Assembly: GCA_034189125.1 (NCBI GenBank)
Contig: JAXHVB010000036.1
Location: forward strand, 1 to 18,146
Reading direction: 5' to 3'
Source of the DNA: UBA5862 sp002408105
GTDB lineage: Bacteria > Pseudomonadota > Gammaproteobacteria > Pseudomonadales > UBA5862
DNA length: 18,146 bases
Shown here: piece after piece, positions 6,593 to 14,799 of the stretch
How the letters are laid out: the number at the start of each line of letters is the position of its first letter
How positions within the stretch are numbered: the first letter of the stretch is position 1
Position numbers and translations under genes: made by a program
The notes under the pieces: generated by a model
Seen by the model: the letters and a program-made list of their open reading frames with translations, nothing else
Told to the model about the DNA's origin: nothing
Databases searched by the model: none

Positions 6593-7246
6593 ATGCCCCC
6601 CTTGAGTGCTGGCGCCCAGCGGGTGTTGGATGCCGCGGCGGAATTGTTCGCCAACGAGGACTACGCCAGCGTGTCCATCAGTGCGATCGCGGAGCAGGCC
6701 GGGGTCAGCAAGGCCAACATTTACCACCATTTCAGCTCAAAAATGGCCCTGTACTACCGGGTTTTGGAGCGTGCCTGCGGCCAATCCGCTGAGTTGGCGG
6801 CTGGCCAGCTCAGCTCGCTCGAGCGCAGTGAAGACCGCCTGGCCCGGTTTGTTGCAGGCCATCTGGAAAACCTGCTGACGCACAGTTCGGGCGCGACATT
6901 GGTGATTCGTGAGCTGCTTGAAGAATGCAAGAACCTGCACGACATCCCGGACTCTGCCGAACTGACCGAGCGTGATTTCGACTGCAACTTCAGCCGTGTT
7001 GTGGCGCTGCTTCGCGAGGGCCAGCAGCGCGGCGAATTTCGCACCCAGTTGGACCCTTCGGTCATTGCGACCGCATTGATCGGCGCGAACATTCTATTTT
7101 TGAAGGGCAGGGAAGTGCTGACACGCTTGCCCGACGCCAATTTTGTGGCGCAGCCGGAGCGCTTCGTGAGCATGCTCATGGATGTGATGCTCCATGGAAT
7201 TCTCTCTGCCCCGCCCGAGCGGCAGGCCTCGAACGATCAGGACTAA
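6593..7246 (+). CDS. TetR/AcrR-family repressor of the RND efflux operon
   Basis: This 217-residue regulator has an N-terminal TetR DNA-binding domain: R-V-L-D-A-A-A-E-L-F (10-19), then a helix-turn-helix with I-A-E-Q-A-G-V-S-K-A-N-I-Y-H-H-F (about 32-47). A variable ligand-binding domain follows. ATG 6593 is preferred: GAGGTG lies about seven bases upstream. The longer frame from ATG 6503 would place the promoter and operator inside the coding region and add 30 non-homologous residues. The adaptor gene begins nine bases after the stop, so repressor and pump are one unit. Such repressors usually release DNA when they bind a pump substrate; the ligand is unknown. The C-terminal domain resembles the type seen in AcrR/BetI-like regulators, but I cannot assign a subfamily. 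Confidence 0.9.
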   Translation: MPPLSAGAQRVLDAAAELFANEDYASVSISAIAEQAGVSKANIYHHFSSKMALYYRVLERACGQSAELAAGQLSSLERSEDRLARFVAGHLENLLTHSSGATLVIRELLEECKNLHDIPDSAELTERDFDCNFSRVVALLREGQQRGEFRTQLDPSVIATALIGANILFLKGREVLTRLPDANFVAQPERFVSMLMDVMLHGILSAPPERQASNDQD

Positions 7247-7255
7247 GGAACCTTC

Positions 7256-8347
7256 ATGTATACACACGCAACCCGCCTACTTTGGCCGTTCCTGGCGCTG
7301 GGCTTGGTATTGACCGGATGTGGCGCCAAGGAGGAGCATCCCGAGGACCAGGCGCGCCAGCGTCCGGCCACTCTGGTCTCTGCTATACAGGCCGAGGCGC
7401 GGCCGGTGCTGGTGACGGAGACCGCGGTGGGCCGCGTTGAAGCGAAGGCCAGGCCCGTGGTCGCGGCGGAGGTCGCTGGGCAGGTCGTTGACGTGCTGGT
7501 CGATGTGGGTGCCCGGGTCAAACAGGGCGAGCGCCTGCTGACCATTGATCGCACCGCCTATGGGGCCGAGTTGAAAGCGGCCACTGCCGATGTGCGGCGG
7601 ATCGAGGCCCAGCTTGAGAACCAGGAGCGCCTGCTCAAGCGCTATCAAGACCTGAGTCAGGACGACTTTGTCTCCAAAACCCAGCTTGAGGACATCGAAG
7701 CGAGCAAGCGGGTCCTCATCCAACAACTAGAGGCGGCACGCGCCAGGGTCGAAATCGTTGCCCGCAACCTGGACAAGACCGATGTGGTTGCACCGGTGGA
7801 TGGCGAGGTGGTGGTGCGTGAGGTGTCGGTGGGCGACTATGTGCGCCCTGGCACCGCGCTTTTCGAGATCACCGCGGCGGACCTGCTGCAGATTATTTTG
7901 CCGTATCCGGAAGTCATCGCAGACCGTCTGTCGCCCGGCCAACGGGTGTTGCTGCGACTCAACCGGGAGGACAGTGTCGAAGCCGAAGGGGTGGTCACAG
8001 AGATCCGCCCGACCATCGACGCGCGCAGCCTGAGTGCGGACATCATCGTGGAGGTCACCAACCCCGGTGGCTGGAAGCCCGGCGCGAGTGTCGATGGCAC
8101 GCTGATTCTCGAAGAACGCACCAGCGTGGTCGTCCCGGATGTGGCTGTTGTGCAGCGACCCAAAGGCGCCGTGGTGTACTTGATTGAGGGCGACAAGGCG
8201 GTGCAGCGGTATGTCAAGACCGGTGTCTGGACCCAGGACGAAATTGAAATCACCGAGGGGCTTGAAGGTGGCGAGACTGTGGCCACCTTTGGTGCCTACT
8301 ACTTGACCGATGGCGCGCCAGTGCGGGTGAAGGAGGCCATTCGATGA
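7256..8347 (+). CDS. RND efflux periplasmic adaptor (membrane fusion protein), lipoprotein
   Basis: This 363-residue protein has a signal peptide ending in lipobox V-L-T-G-Cys22, so it should be lipid-anchored in the periplasm. It has the order expected of MFPs: a lipoyl/biotinyl half-motif near residues 75-100 (V-D-V-G-A-R-V-K-Q-G), an alpha-helical hairpin rich in Glu, Gln and Leu (about 103-165), the second lipoyl half (V-A-P-V-D-G-E-V-V-V-R-E-V-S-V-G-D-Y-V), then beta-barrel and membrane-proximal domains. AAGGA lies about six bases upstream of the ATG. The stop overlaps the RND gene start (ATGA), giving coupled translation. It links the inner-membrane pump to an outer-membrane channel encoded elsewhere. 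Confidence 0.94.
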   Translation: MYTHATRLLWPFLALGLVLTGCGAKEEHPEDQARQRPATLVSAIQAEARPVLVTETAVGRVEAKARPVVAAEVAGQVVDVLVDVGARVKQGERLLTIDRTAYGAELKAATADVRRIEAQLENQERLLKRYQDLSQDDFVSKTQLEDIEASKRVLIQQLEAARARVEIVARNLDKTDVVAPVDGEVVVREVSVGDYVRPGTALFEITAADLLQIILPYPEVIADRLSPGQRVLLRLNREDSVEAEGVVTEIRPTIDARSLSADIIVEVTNPGGWKPGASVDGTLILEERTSVVVPDVAVVQRPKGAVVYLIEGDKAVQRYVKTGVWTQDEIEITEGLEGGETVATFGAYYLTDGAPVRVKEAIR

Positions 8348-11300
8348 CACTGCCAGAGCTTTCCATCAAGCGCTACGCGATGGCCTACATGGTCAACCTG
8401 GTCATCGTGCTGGTTGGGTTGATCAGTGTGTTCCGCATCGGTGTCGATCGATGGCCGAACGTGGATTTCCCCATCATTTCCGTCACCACGGTGCTGCCTG
8501 GCGCCAACCCTGAAGTCATCGACACCAGCATCACCAACATCATCGAGGGTGCGGTTAACAGTGTGACCGGCATCGACTACATCGAGGCCACGTCCACGCC
8601 GAGCGTGTCCAATGTGGTGGTCTTTTTCAAATCCACCAAAGACCTCGAGGTGGCGTTCAACGAGATTCAGAGCAAGGTCAATGTCGTGCAGGGGCAGCTG
8701 CCTGACGATGCTGAAGACACCGTGATTCGCAAGATCGAGTTCGGCGCCTTCCCCATCATGTGGGTGGTGCTTTCCGGCGACCGCACCAAGCAGCAGCTCA
8801 GCGAGTACGCCAAGAACATCGTCAAGAAGCAGCTCGAGGGCATCGAGGGCGTCGGCAACTTGATGATGGGTGGCAGCGATGAACGCACGATCCGCATCAA
8901 CGTGGACTTGGAGCGCATGGCTGCGCTGAGCATCACGGCCAATGACCTGATTCGTGCGGTTCAGACCCAGCACGTGCAGTACCCCGGCGGCTTCATGGTG
9001 GGTCAAAATCGCGAGTTTCTCATCAAGTTGGACCAGGAGTACCACGACGTTCGTGAACTTCAGGAGTTGGTCGTCGGCTACCGGGAAGGCTCGCCCATCA
9101 AGCTCAGAGAAGTTGCGACCGTAGAAGATGGAGTCGCGGACCGCCGCGCATTCGGCCTGTTCCAAGGCATGAACACAGCCGGGCTCGGTGTCGTCAAGGT
9201 CAGCAACGCCAACATGGTCGCGGTCATCGATGCGGTGAAACGCGTGATCGACGAAGACGTGCGGCCCAACCTGCCGCCGGGCATGGAGGTCACCATTGCC
9301 ACCGACGACTCACTGTTTGTCCGTGGCCTGATTGCCAGCCTTGAGGAACACATCGTATTTGGCACCCTGCTCGCTGCCCTGGTGGTGTTGGTGTTTCTCC
9401 ACGATTGGCGCTCGACCATCATCGTCTCCTTGGCCATCCCGGTTTCGCTGCTTGGTGCGGTGGCAGTGATGTACTTCGCCAACTTCACGTTCAACGGGTT
9501 CACGCTGCTGGCGCTGCTGTTGCTGATCGGTGTGGTGGTGGATGACGCCATCGTGGTGCTTGAAAACATCCACCGCCACCGCACCACCTTGGACTCCAAT
9601 CCGGTCACCTCGGCGATTAGCGGCAGCAACGAGGTGTTTTTTGCGGTGCTGGCGGCCAGCTTGGCCCTGGTGTCCATTTTTGGCCCGGTCATCTTTATGA
9701 GCGGGCTGATTGGCAAGTTCTTTCAGTCCTTCGCCGTGGTGGTGACTGTCGGGGTGATGGTGTCCTTTTTTGTTTCCCTCACCCTCACGCCGGTGTTGTG
9801 CTCCCGGTTCCTTAAGCGCGAGCACAAGCTCGGGCGCATCGCCCAGTTCAACGAGGGCGTGATCCAGCGCTCAGAGGACCAATACCGCGGGTTGCTCAAT
9901 TTCACCTTGGGGCACCGCTGGCTCATTCTCGGCATTGGCACCCTGGTGGTGCTCTCGAGTGGCTATTTTTTCATGAACATCGGCAAGGGATTCAACCCTG
10001 AAACCGATGAGAGCCGCTTCATGGTCTTTCTCAAGGGGCCAGTGGGCGCGACGGTGGATTACACCGAAAACCGCTTGCGCCAGGCCCTCGAAATACTTGA
10101 TGACCAGCCCGAGGTGCTCAACCACTTCTCCGCTGTGGGGCTGATGACCGGCCAGCAGGTCAGCGAGGCAGTCATCATGGTCCGCCTGACGGAGAAGGCT
10201 GAGCGCGAGCGCTCGCAGCAGGAGGTCGAAGACCTGGTGCAGCAGCGCTTCAACGAAGTCGTCGGTGTGCGCGCGTTTGTTGTGCCGCCGAACCCAATGG
10301 GCGGTGGGCGCAGCGACCCACTGCAAGTGGTGCTGCGGGCCCAGAATTTCGATGAATTGGCCGCGCAAAGCCAGGTCTTTCTGAACCAGTTGCAGCAACA
10401 TGCTGCCCTCGGCAACGTTGACCTCGACTTGCAGACCGACCTGCCGCAGCTGGAAGTGCAGGTCGACCGGGTGCGCGCCGCAAGCCTTGGCCTCACTGCA
10501 ACGGATGTGGCGGTGACCATCAACGCCCTTTTGGGTGGGCTCGACGTCGCGTATTTCAACGACACCTCTGGTACCGGAGAGCGCTATGACGTGCGCATCA
10601 AGGCCAGAGAGAGCGACATTGGCACGCCGCTTGATTTGAAAAAGCTATACCTGCGCTCCAGTTCTGGTGAGTTGGTGCGGGCCGATACGGTGGCACGCTT
10701 CGAGACTGGGCTTGGGCCAACCAAGATTGGCAAGTTCAACCTCAAGTACGCCGCGACCTTCTACATCACGCCCGAAGCCCCGCTGGCCGAAGCCTTGGCC
10801 ATCGTTGAACGCGAAGCTGCTGATTTGCCACCAGGGTTCGACATCGATGTGAAGGGGCAGGCTCGCAGTTTTGGCGAGGCGATCGCAGCGGTGGGTTTTG
10901 CGCTGGTGTTGGCGCTGGTGCTCCTGTACATGGTGTTGGCGAGCCAGTTCAACGGGTTCATTCAGCCGTTCATCGTGATGATGGCGCAGCCGCTGGCGAT
11001 TGTCGGGGGCCTGTTCGCCTTGTGGTTGTTCGACTCCGAGTTGGTCATCTACTCAATGATCGGAATGATTCTGCTGATGGGCCTGGTGGCGAAAAATTCC
11101 ATCCTCCTGGTGGACCTGACCAACCAGTACCGGGACCGGGGCATGGGGGTCGATGAAGCTTTGCGGGCGGCTTGTCCTATCCGAATGCGCCCGGTGGTCA
11201 TGACCTCGCTCACGCTCATCTTGGCCATGCTACCGGCCGCGGTGGACCAGGGTGTGGGGGCGGAAACCAACGTACCGCTGGCGCTCACGGTCATCGGTGG

Positions 11301-11439
11301 GATGGTCAGCTCCACCTTGCTGACCCTGGTGGTGGTGCCGGCGATGTACTCCTTGATCGAGAACTTCCGCCTGCGGTTTCGCAGTGAGCGCATGGCCAAG
11401 GCCTATGCGGCCGTGAGCGAACCTGAGCCGAACGCGTAG
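8344..11439 (+). CDS. HAE1-type RND efflux transporter, inner-membrane subunit
   Basis: This 1031-residue proton-driven exporter has standard RND length and layout: TM1 near the N-terminus, large periplasmic loop 1, TM2-6, central linker, TM7, periplasmic loop 2 and TM8-12. The proton-relay residues are present: Asp400-Asp401 in G-V-V-V-D-D-A-I-V-V-L-E-N-I (TM4) and Lys917 in G-L-V-A-K-N-S-I-L-L-V-D (TM10). These features place it in the hydrophobe/amphiphile (HAE1) group and not with CusA/CzcA metal exporters, though the substrate cannot be read from sequence. The start overlaps the adaptor stop by four bases. An intrinsic terminator follows 38 nt after the stop. No OprM/TolC-like gene is adjacent. 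Confidence 0.95.
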   Translation: MTLPELSIKRYAMAYMVNLVIVLVGLISVFRIGVDRWPNVDFPIISVTTVLPGANPEVIDTSITNIIEGAVNSVTGIDYIEATSTPSVSNVVVFFKSTKDLEVAFNEIQSKVNVVQGQLPDDAEDTVIRKIEFGAFPIMWVVLSGDRTKQQLSEYAKNIVKKQLEGIEGVGNLMMGGSDERTIRINVDLERMAALSITANDLIRAVQTQHVQYPGGFMVGQNREFLIKLDQEYHDVRELQELVVGYREGSPIKLREVATVEDGVADRRAFGLFQGMNTAGLGVVKVSNANMVAVIDAVKRVIDEDVRPNLPPGMEVTIATDDSLFVRGLIASLEEHIVFGTLLAALVVLVFLHDWRSTIIVSLAIPVSLLGAVAVMYFANFTFNGFTLLALLLLIGVVVDDAIVVLENIHRHRTTLDSNPVTSAISGSNEVFFAVLAASLALVSIFGPVIFMSGLIGKFFQSFAVVVTVGVMVSFFVSLTLTPVLCSRFLKREHKLGRIAQFNEGVIQRSEDQYRGLLNFTLGHRWLILGIGTLVVLSSGYFFMNIGKGFNPETDESRFMVFLKGPVGATVDYTENRLRQALEILDDQPEVLNHFSAVGLMTGQQVSEAVIMVRLTEKAERERSQQEVEDLVQQRFNEVVGVRAFVVPPNPMGGGRSDPLQVVLRAQNFDELAAQSQVFLNQLQQHAALGNVDLDLQTDLPQLEVQVDRVRAASLGLTATDVAVTINALLGGLDVAYFNDTSGTGERYDVRIKARESDIGTPLDLKKLYLRSSSGELVRADTVARFETGLGPTKIGKFNLKYAATFYITPEAPLAEALAIVEREAADLPPGFDIDVKGQARSFGEAIAAVGFALVLALVLLYMVLASQFNGFIQPFIVMMAQPLAIVGGLFALWLFDSELVIYSMIGMILLMGLVAKNSILLVDLTNQYRDRGMGVDEALRAACPIRMRPVVMTSLTLILAMLPAAVDQGVGAETNVPLALTVIGGMVSSTLLTLVVVPAMYSLIENFRLRFRSERMAKAYAAVSEPEPNA

Positions 11440-11476
11440 CATCTCTCTTGCGCCGGGCCGAGCTGCCCGGCCCTGC

Positions 11477-11499
11477 CTCGGCGCCTGTCGAGTTTTTTT
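11477..11499 (+). terminator. Intrinsic terminator of the tetR-RND operon
   Basis: A 6-bp stem (CTCGGC with GTCGAG, one G-U pair) and GCCT tetraloop at 11477-11492 are followed directly by seven Ts (11493-11499). A separate 7-bp GC stem (11452-11458 with 11465-11471) precedes it and may assist. Confidence 0.82.
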
Positions 11500-11567
11500 A
11501 CAGCTGCGCCGAGCAGGGGGCTTGGGTTGCGCCAGGCTTTCCTTAGAAAACAGTATGTTGTCCCGTA

Positions 11568-11583
11568 TGGAACACGTATTGCT
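11568..11583 (+). promoter_or_regulatory. Sigma-54 (-24/-12) promoter for the PEP-CTERM gene
   Basis: TGGAACA-CGTA-TTGCT matches the consensus TGGCACG-N4-TTGCW except at two -24-box positions. The invariant GG (11569-11570) and GC (11581-11582) have the required 12-base spacing. Predicted start is near 11594, about 80 nt before the ATG. No good sigma-70 promoter is visible nearby. PEP-CTERM genes in some proteobacteria are known to depend on RpoN and the PrsK/PrsR two-component pair, which makes the match meaningful. Confidence 0.66.
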
Positions 11584-11621
11584 TGGGGTTTGAAAGGCAC
11601 CCCTAAAGTCACGTAGCAACA

Positions 11622-11668
11622 CCTCGCCTCTCCAGTCGAGGATCCATGCTGCGGGTTTCGCTGGAGAG
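11622..11668 (+). promoter_or_regulatory. Alternative leader stems, one covering the PEP-CTERM ribosome binding site
   Basis: CTCTCCAG (11628-11635) is perfectly complementary to CTGGAGAG (11661-11668), which contains the GGAGAG Shine-Dalgarno of the ATG at 11674. A competing 5-bp hairpin, CCTCG (11622-11626) with CGAGG (11637-11641), places the anti-Shine-Dalgarno arm in its loop. The two folds could switch translation off and on. This is inferred from complementarity only. Confidence 0.3.
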
Positions 11669-11673
11669 CACGC

Positions 11674-12444
11674 ATGAACTGGTTCAAAACCCTTGCCACA
11701 GCCGCGTTCGTTGGTTCGGCTTCCCTGTCCCAAGCCCTGGTCATTGATGCCACCGTGGCCGGGAGCGATGCGATTTGGTTGGCTGGTCGCACAGACCTCA
11801 CCATTCCGGATGCGAGTGCGCCTTGGCCTGGAGGAATGATTCGGCACAGTGGACCCACTCCGGAGGAAATCAAAGAAACCATGCCCATGGGTGTGGGTGT
11901 TTCAGCTGGAGACGTCCTGAAGGTACTGGATCCAGCGGACGGTGGAATCAGCTTCTTCAACGGCTTTGGCGGCGTTACCTATGGCCCGGCCGGCAACGGA
12001 ATCCCCGGCAGTAGCAGCATTTCCTCCTTCGGCGGAATCAGTGGCTACATTGGCACCCAGGGGGCGCTGGTGGGTGTGTTTCTCAATGATGCCGTGCCGA
12101 CTGGTCCGGCCCCCACCGCGCTGGACTTTCGGGTCACTGGTTTGGGGGTCGACTTTGCCAGCTTGACCCCAGGATTGGGCCAAGTGTTCTACATCGGGGA
12201 TGGGATAACCGCCGGTGGCGTGTTCCAGGAGTTCGTGGCTCCAACGGGCGCAACGCGCGTGTTCATCGGCATCACCGATGCGTTCGGTTTCAATGGTGCA
12301 CCTGGGGCTTTTGATGACAATGATGGCAGCTATCGGGTGCGGCTGGGGATCAATGAAGACCCCACCAATCCAGTCCCCGAGCCCGGCACGCTGGCGGCCC
12401 TCCTGCTCGGGCTGGCGGCCATGGGTTGTACGCGCCGCCGCTAG
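11674..12444 (+). CDS. PEP-CTERM sorting-domain exported protein
   Basis: This 256-residue protein has a Sec signal peptide (residues 1-21, likely cut after S-Q-A) and a C-terminal PEP-CTERM tag. The tag consists of V-P-E-P (234-237), a hydrophobic helix (about 239-252) and a final R-R-R. The tag directs proteins to an exosortase for cleavage and export to the surface or biofilm matrix, so an exosortase must exist elsewhere in this genome. The mature part is Gly-rich and low in charge. It ends in F-N-G-A-P-G-A-F-D-D-N-D-G-S-Y-R-V-R, similar to the end of beta-sandwich (LecA/galactose-binding-like) domains in PEP-CTERM proteins; that likeness is tentative. The gene stands alone between two terminators, with its own sigma-54 promoter and GGAGAG site. 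Confidence 0.9.
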   Translation: MNWFKTLATAAFVGSASLSQALVIDATVAGSDAIWLAGRTDLTIPDASAPWPGGMIRHSGPTPEEIKETMPMGVGVSAGDVLKVLDPADGGISFFNGFGGVTYGPAGNGIPGSSSISSFGGISGYIGTQGALVGVFLNDAVPTGPAPTALDFRVTGLGVDFASLTPGLGQVFYIGDGITAGGVFQEFVAPTGATRVFIGITDAFGFNGAPGAFDDNDGSYRVRLGINEDPTNPVPEPGTLAALLLGLAAMGCTRRR

Positions 12445-12473
12445 CGTTTTAGCTCAAGGAGGCGTTTCGATCG

Positions 12474-12497
12474 AACGGCCGCATCGCGGCCGTTTTT
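12474..12497 (+). terminator. Intrinsic terminator after the PEP-CTERM gene
   Basis: A perfect 9-bp stem, AACGGCCGC (12474-12482) with GCGGCCGTT (12486-12494), has a 3-nt loop and a T-run to 12497. It lies 29 nt after the stop codon. The hairpin could also act on leftward transcripts leaving the HIT gene, but no good T-run exists on that side. Confidence 0.85.
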
Positions 12498-12545
12498 CGT
12501 TGGGTATACCCTCTTGAAGGCTCGCCTTCGGCCACCGCGCAGGGC

Positions 12546-12992
12546 CTATTCCCCGGCCTCAAGTTCTGAGTTGATGGTGAAGCTTTCGACCGCGGGGTCG
12601 GCCTTCAAGCCTCGGGCGATGGCCCGCACCTGCTCTGGAAGGTAGGCCACATGCTCGGGGTGGCCCCACACAACGCCAGGCCAGGCGTGGTCTCCCACGC
12701 GCCTCCCCACCACGTGCAGGTGCAGCTGCGGGACCAGATTGCCGATGGCCGCCAGGTTGACCTTCATGGTATCGAACCGCGTGAGCAGGTGCTGGGAAAG
12801 CGCATTGGCGCTGCGCAACAGGTTGAACTGCTCTCCTTCGCTGAGGTGGTGGACTTCCTGGTGGTGGGTGCGCGGCACCAGGATTAGCCAAGGGAACAGG
12901 GCGTTGTTCATCAGCAACAGGGTCTGCCCGTTCAGTTGCCCCAGCTCGAATGTGTCGCGCTCAAGCCGGGGGTCGAGTTGGAACTCGGTCAT
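12546..12992 (-). CDS. HIT-like (histidine triad) protein, Q-x-H-x-H variant
   Basis: This 148-residue HIT-fold protein has the pattern L-L-M-N-N-A-x-F-P-W-L-I-L-V-P-R and active-site segment N-L-V-P-Q-L-H-L-H-V-V-G-R. The canonical triad H-x-H-x-H is here Gln89-Leu-His91-Leu-His93. HIT proteins hydrolyse or transfer nucleotides via the second His. The Gln variant is, to my recollection, common in a gammaproteobacterial HIT subfamily of unknown substrate, so it is not a damaged copy. The conserved C-terminal W-P-G-V-V-W-G segment also fits that subfamily. The gene starts 27 nt downstream of the gloB stop and is probably cotranscribed with it. Confidence 0.9.
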   Translation of the reverse strand: MTEFQLDPRLERDTFELGQLNGQTLLLMNNALFPWLILVPRTHHQEVHHLSEGEQFNLLRSANALSQHLLTRFDTMKVNLAAIGNLVPQLHLHVVGRRVGDHAWPGVVWGHPEHVAYLPEQVRAIARGLKADPAVESFTINSELEAGE

Positions 12993-13019
12993 CGCGCCGC
13001 TCCAGTCCGCACCGCTGAG

Positions 13020-13790
13020 CTAAAACCGGTCTTTCCAGCCGCGCAGTGCGCCAAATACCTCGGCTGGCGACTCGAGTGGCCGTTGGGACTGTGCCTGCGC
13101 TGCAGACCGGACGTTCTCCTGGTCGCAGCGGAGGAAGGGGTTGCTCGCCAGTTCCACAGCCAGGGTCGAGGGCACGGTGGGACGCCCGTGACGGCGCACA
13201 GCCAGTGTTTTGCTGAGGCGATCCTTGATGGTTTGGTTGTCCGCTTCCACCGCTTTGGCGAATTTGAGGTTGGCCTCGGTGTATTCGTGGGCGCAGTACA
13301 CCTGGGTGGTGGCCGGTAGGCCGGCAAGTTTCGATAGGGAGTCATGCATCTGCTCGGCAGTGCCCTCGAACATCCGCCCGCAGCCCGCGGCAAATAAGGT
13401 GTCACCGCAGAACAGCAGTGGCTGGTCGGCGTCATCCGATACGAAGGCAATGTGATCCAGCGTGTGTCCGGGTGTTTCCAGAACCCGCAACCGGTGACCC
13501 AGCACCTCCACCACGTCGTCCTCCTGGACGGATTGGGAGACCCCTTGGATCCCGGGTGGTCCGATCACGGGAATCCTGTGCTGCTCAAGCAGGGCAGGGA
13601 GGCCGCCCGTGTGGTCTGGGTGGTGGTGCGTGATCAGCACGCCGCCGAGTGTTTTGTCGGCGCTTTGCAATGCTGCCAGTACCGGCGCCGCGTCTCCTGG
13701 GTCCACGACCCAGGCCTGCGGCTGGTCCGAGGTGCTGATCATCCAGATGTAGTTGTCGGTGAATGCCGGGATGGGGGTGATCTTGAGCAT
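13020..13790 (-). CDS. gloB: Hydroxyacylglutathione hydrolase (glyoxalase II)
   Basis: This 256-residue metallo-beta-lactamase-fold enzyme hydrolyses S-D-lactoylglutathione to D-lactate and glutathione, completing methylglyoxal detoxification. The N-terminus I-P-A-F-T-D-N-Y-I-W is typical. The metal-binding motif T-H-H-H-P-D-H-T-G-G gives His55, His57, Asp59 and His60. Further ligands lie in T-P-G-H-T, F-C-G-D-T-L-F and Y-C-A-H-E-Y. The C-terminal R-G-W-K-D-R-F is also typical. ATG 13790-13788 has GGAGG eight bases upstream; a longer frame to 14420 lies opposite the SDR gene and is a shadow. It sits between the SDR gene (68-nt gap) and the HIT gene, all leftward. Confidence 0.95.
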   Translation of the reverse strand: MLKITPIPAFTDNYIWMISTSDQPQAWVVDPGDAAPVLAALQSADKTLGGVLITHHHPDHTGGLPALLEQHRIPVIGPPGIQGVSQSVQEDDVVEVLGHRLRVLETPGHTLDHIAFVSDDADQPLLFCGDTLFAAGCGRMFEGTAEQMHDSLSKLAGLPATTQVYCAHEYTEANLKFAKAVEADNQTIKDRLSKTLAVRRHGRPTVPSTLAVELASNPFLRCDQENVRSAAQAQSQRPLESPAEVFGALRGWKDRF

Positions 13791-13858
13791 GTCGCAGCCT
13801 CCACGGATGTAAGGTGTTTGACGGGTTGGCGGGGCCCCTGATGCTGGAGGGCTTGCCC

Positions 13859-14626
13859 CTATTGTGCGGTGTAACCGCCATCGATCACCAGTTCTGAGCC
13901 GGTCATGAAAGCCGATTCGTCTGAGGCCAGGAACAGCACGCCGTGGGCGATGTCTTGCGCGGTGCCCAGTCGACCGATGGGGTGCAGCCCGATCAGTTGG
14001 GCCCGCGCTGCGTCGCCGTTCGGCCCCGCGAAGAGGCGTTGGATCATTGGGGTATCGATGAATCCAGGGTGGACGGAGTTGACGCGGATCCCGTAGCCCG
14101 ACTTGGCACAGTGCAAGGCGGCCGACTTGGTGAGTAGGCGCACGCCGCCTTTGCTGGCATTGTATGCGGCGCTGCCCGCGGTACCCACCAGCCCCATGAT
14201 CGAAGAGATGTTCACGATCGATCCAGTGCGCCTCGGTTTCATGGCCCGGATGGCATGCTGGGTTCCGATAAACACCGCATCCAGGTTTACGTCCATGACG
14301 CGCCTCCAGTCTTCCAGCGAACCTTCTTCGGCGTTGCCTCCGGCGGCGATCCCGGCGTTGTTGACCACCACATCCAGTTGACCGTAAGTGCCGAGTGCTT
14401 GTTCGATGACCGCGGCCCATTCCGGTTCCGATGTCACGTTGTGCGTCAGAGCGATCGCCTGCCCGCCCTGTCGCCGAATCCGCTCCGCGGCGCGCTCAGC
14501 CTGTTCGCCCTGGATGTCGGTTGCGATCACGCGTGCCCCCTGTTCAGCGAGGGTCAATGCCTGGGCCCAACCGAGGCCCGACCCCGCTCCGGTAACCAGT
14601 GCCACTTTGTGCTGTAGACGCGCCAT
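13859..14626 (-). CDS. Short-chain dehydrogenase/reductase (classical SDR)
   Basis: This 255-residue classical SDR shows every family motif: T-G-A-G-S-G-L-G (12-19) for the dinucleotide, Asp37 after strand 2 (favours NAD(H) over NADP(H)), N-N-A-G (89-92), Asn114, Ser142 and Y-N-A-S-K (Tyr155, Lys159). It also has the H-P-G-x-I-x-T-P loop and C-terminal I-D-G-G-Y-T. Substrate is unknown; the closest patterns I recall are hydroxysteroid and cyclic-alcohol dehydrogenases. An AAAGGA lies about nine bases upstream of the ATG. It is the first gene of a likely SDR-gloB-HIT leftward operon. Confidence 0.93.
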   Translation of the reverse strand: MARLQHKVALVTGAGSGLGWAQALTLAEQGARVIATDIQGEQAERAAERIRRQGGQAIALTHNVTSEPEWAAVIEQALGTYGQLDVVVNNAGIAAGGNAEEGSLEDWRRVMDVNLDAVFIGTQHAIRAMKPRRTGSIVNISSIMGLVGTAGSAAYNASKGGVRLLTKSAALHCAKSGYGIRVNSVHPGFIDTPMIQRLFAGPNGDAARAQLIGLHPIGRLGTAQDIAHGVLFLASDESAFMTGSELVIDGGYTAQ

Positions 14627-14799
14627 GGGTAACTGTCCTTTTGGTTATTGTGTTTCAAGCACCTGAAGCGACTCCATCACCCAACCTGCTCCAGCTGCTT
14701 TGACGAATCTGGCCCACGCTGCTTGACTTGAAGGTGCGGTGCTACTGAGGCGCAGAGGGTTTGCAGACGGTACATCCACTCCACGCGGGGCGGGCGCGC

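Noticed and set aside
12456..12470. Perfect AAGGAGG Shine-Dalgarno after the PEP-CTERM stop
   Set aside because: No ATG, GTG or TTG follows at usable spacing, and a strong terminator starts at once.
13791..14420. N-terminal extension of the glyoxalase II frame by about 210 codons
   Set aside because: The extension lies opposite-frame within the SDR gene, is Arg-rich, and the enzyme's true N-terminus with GGAGG is at 13790.
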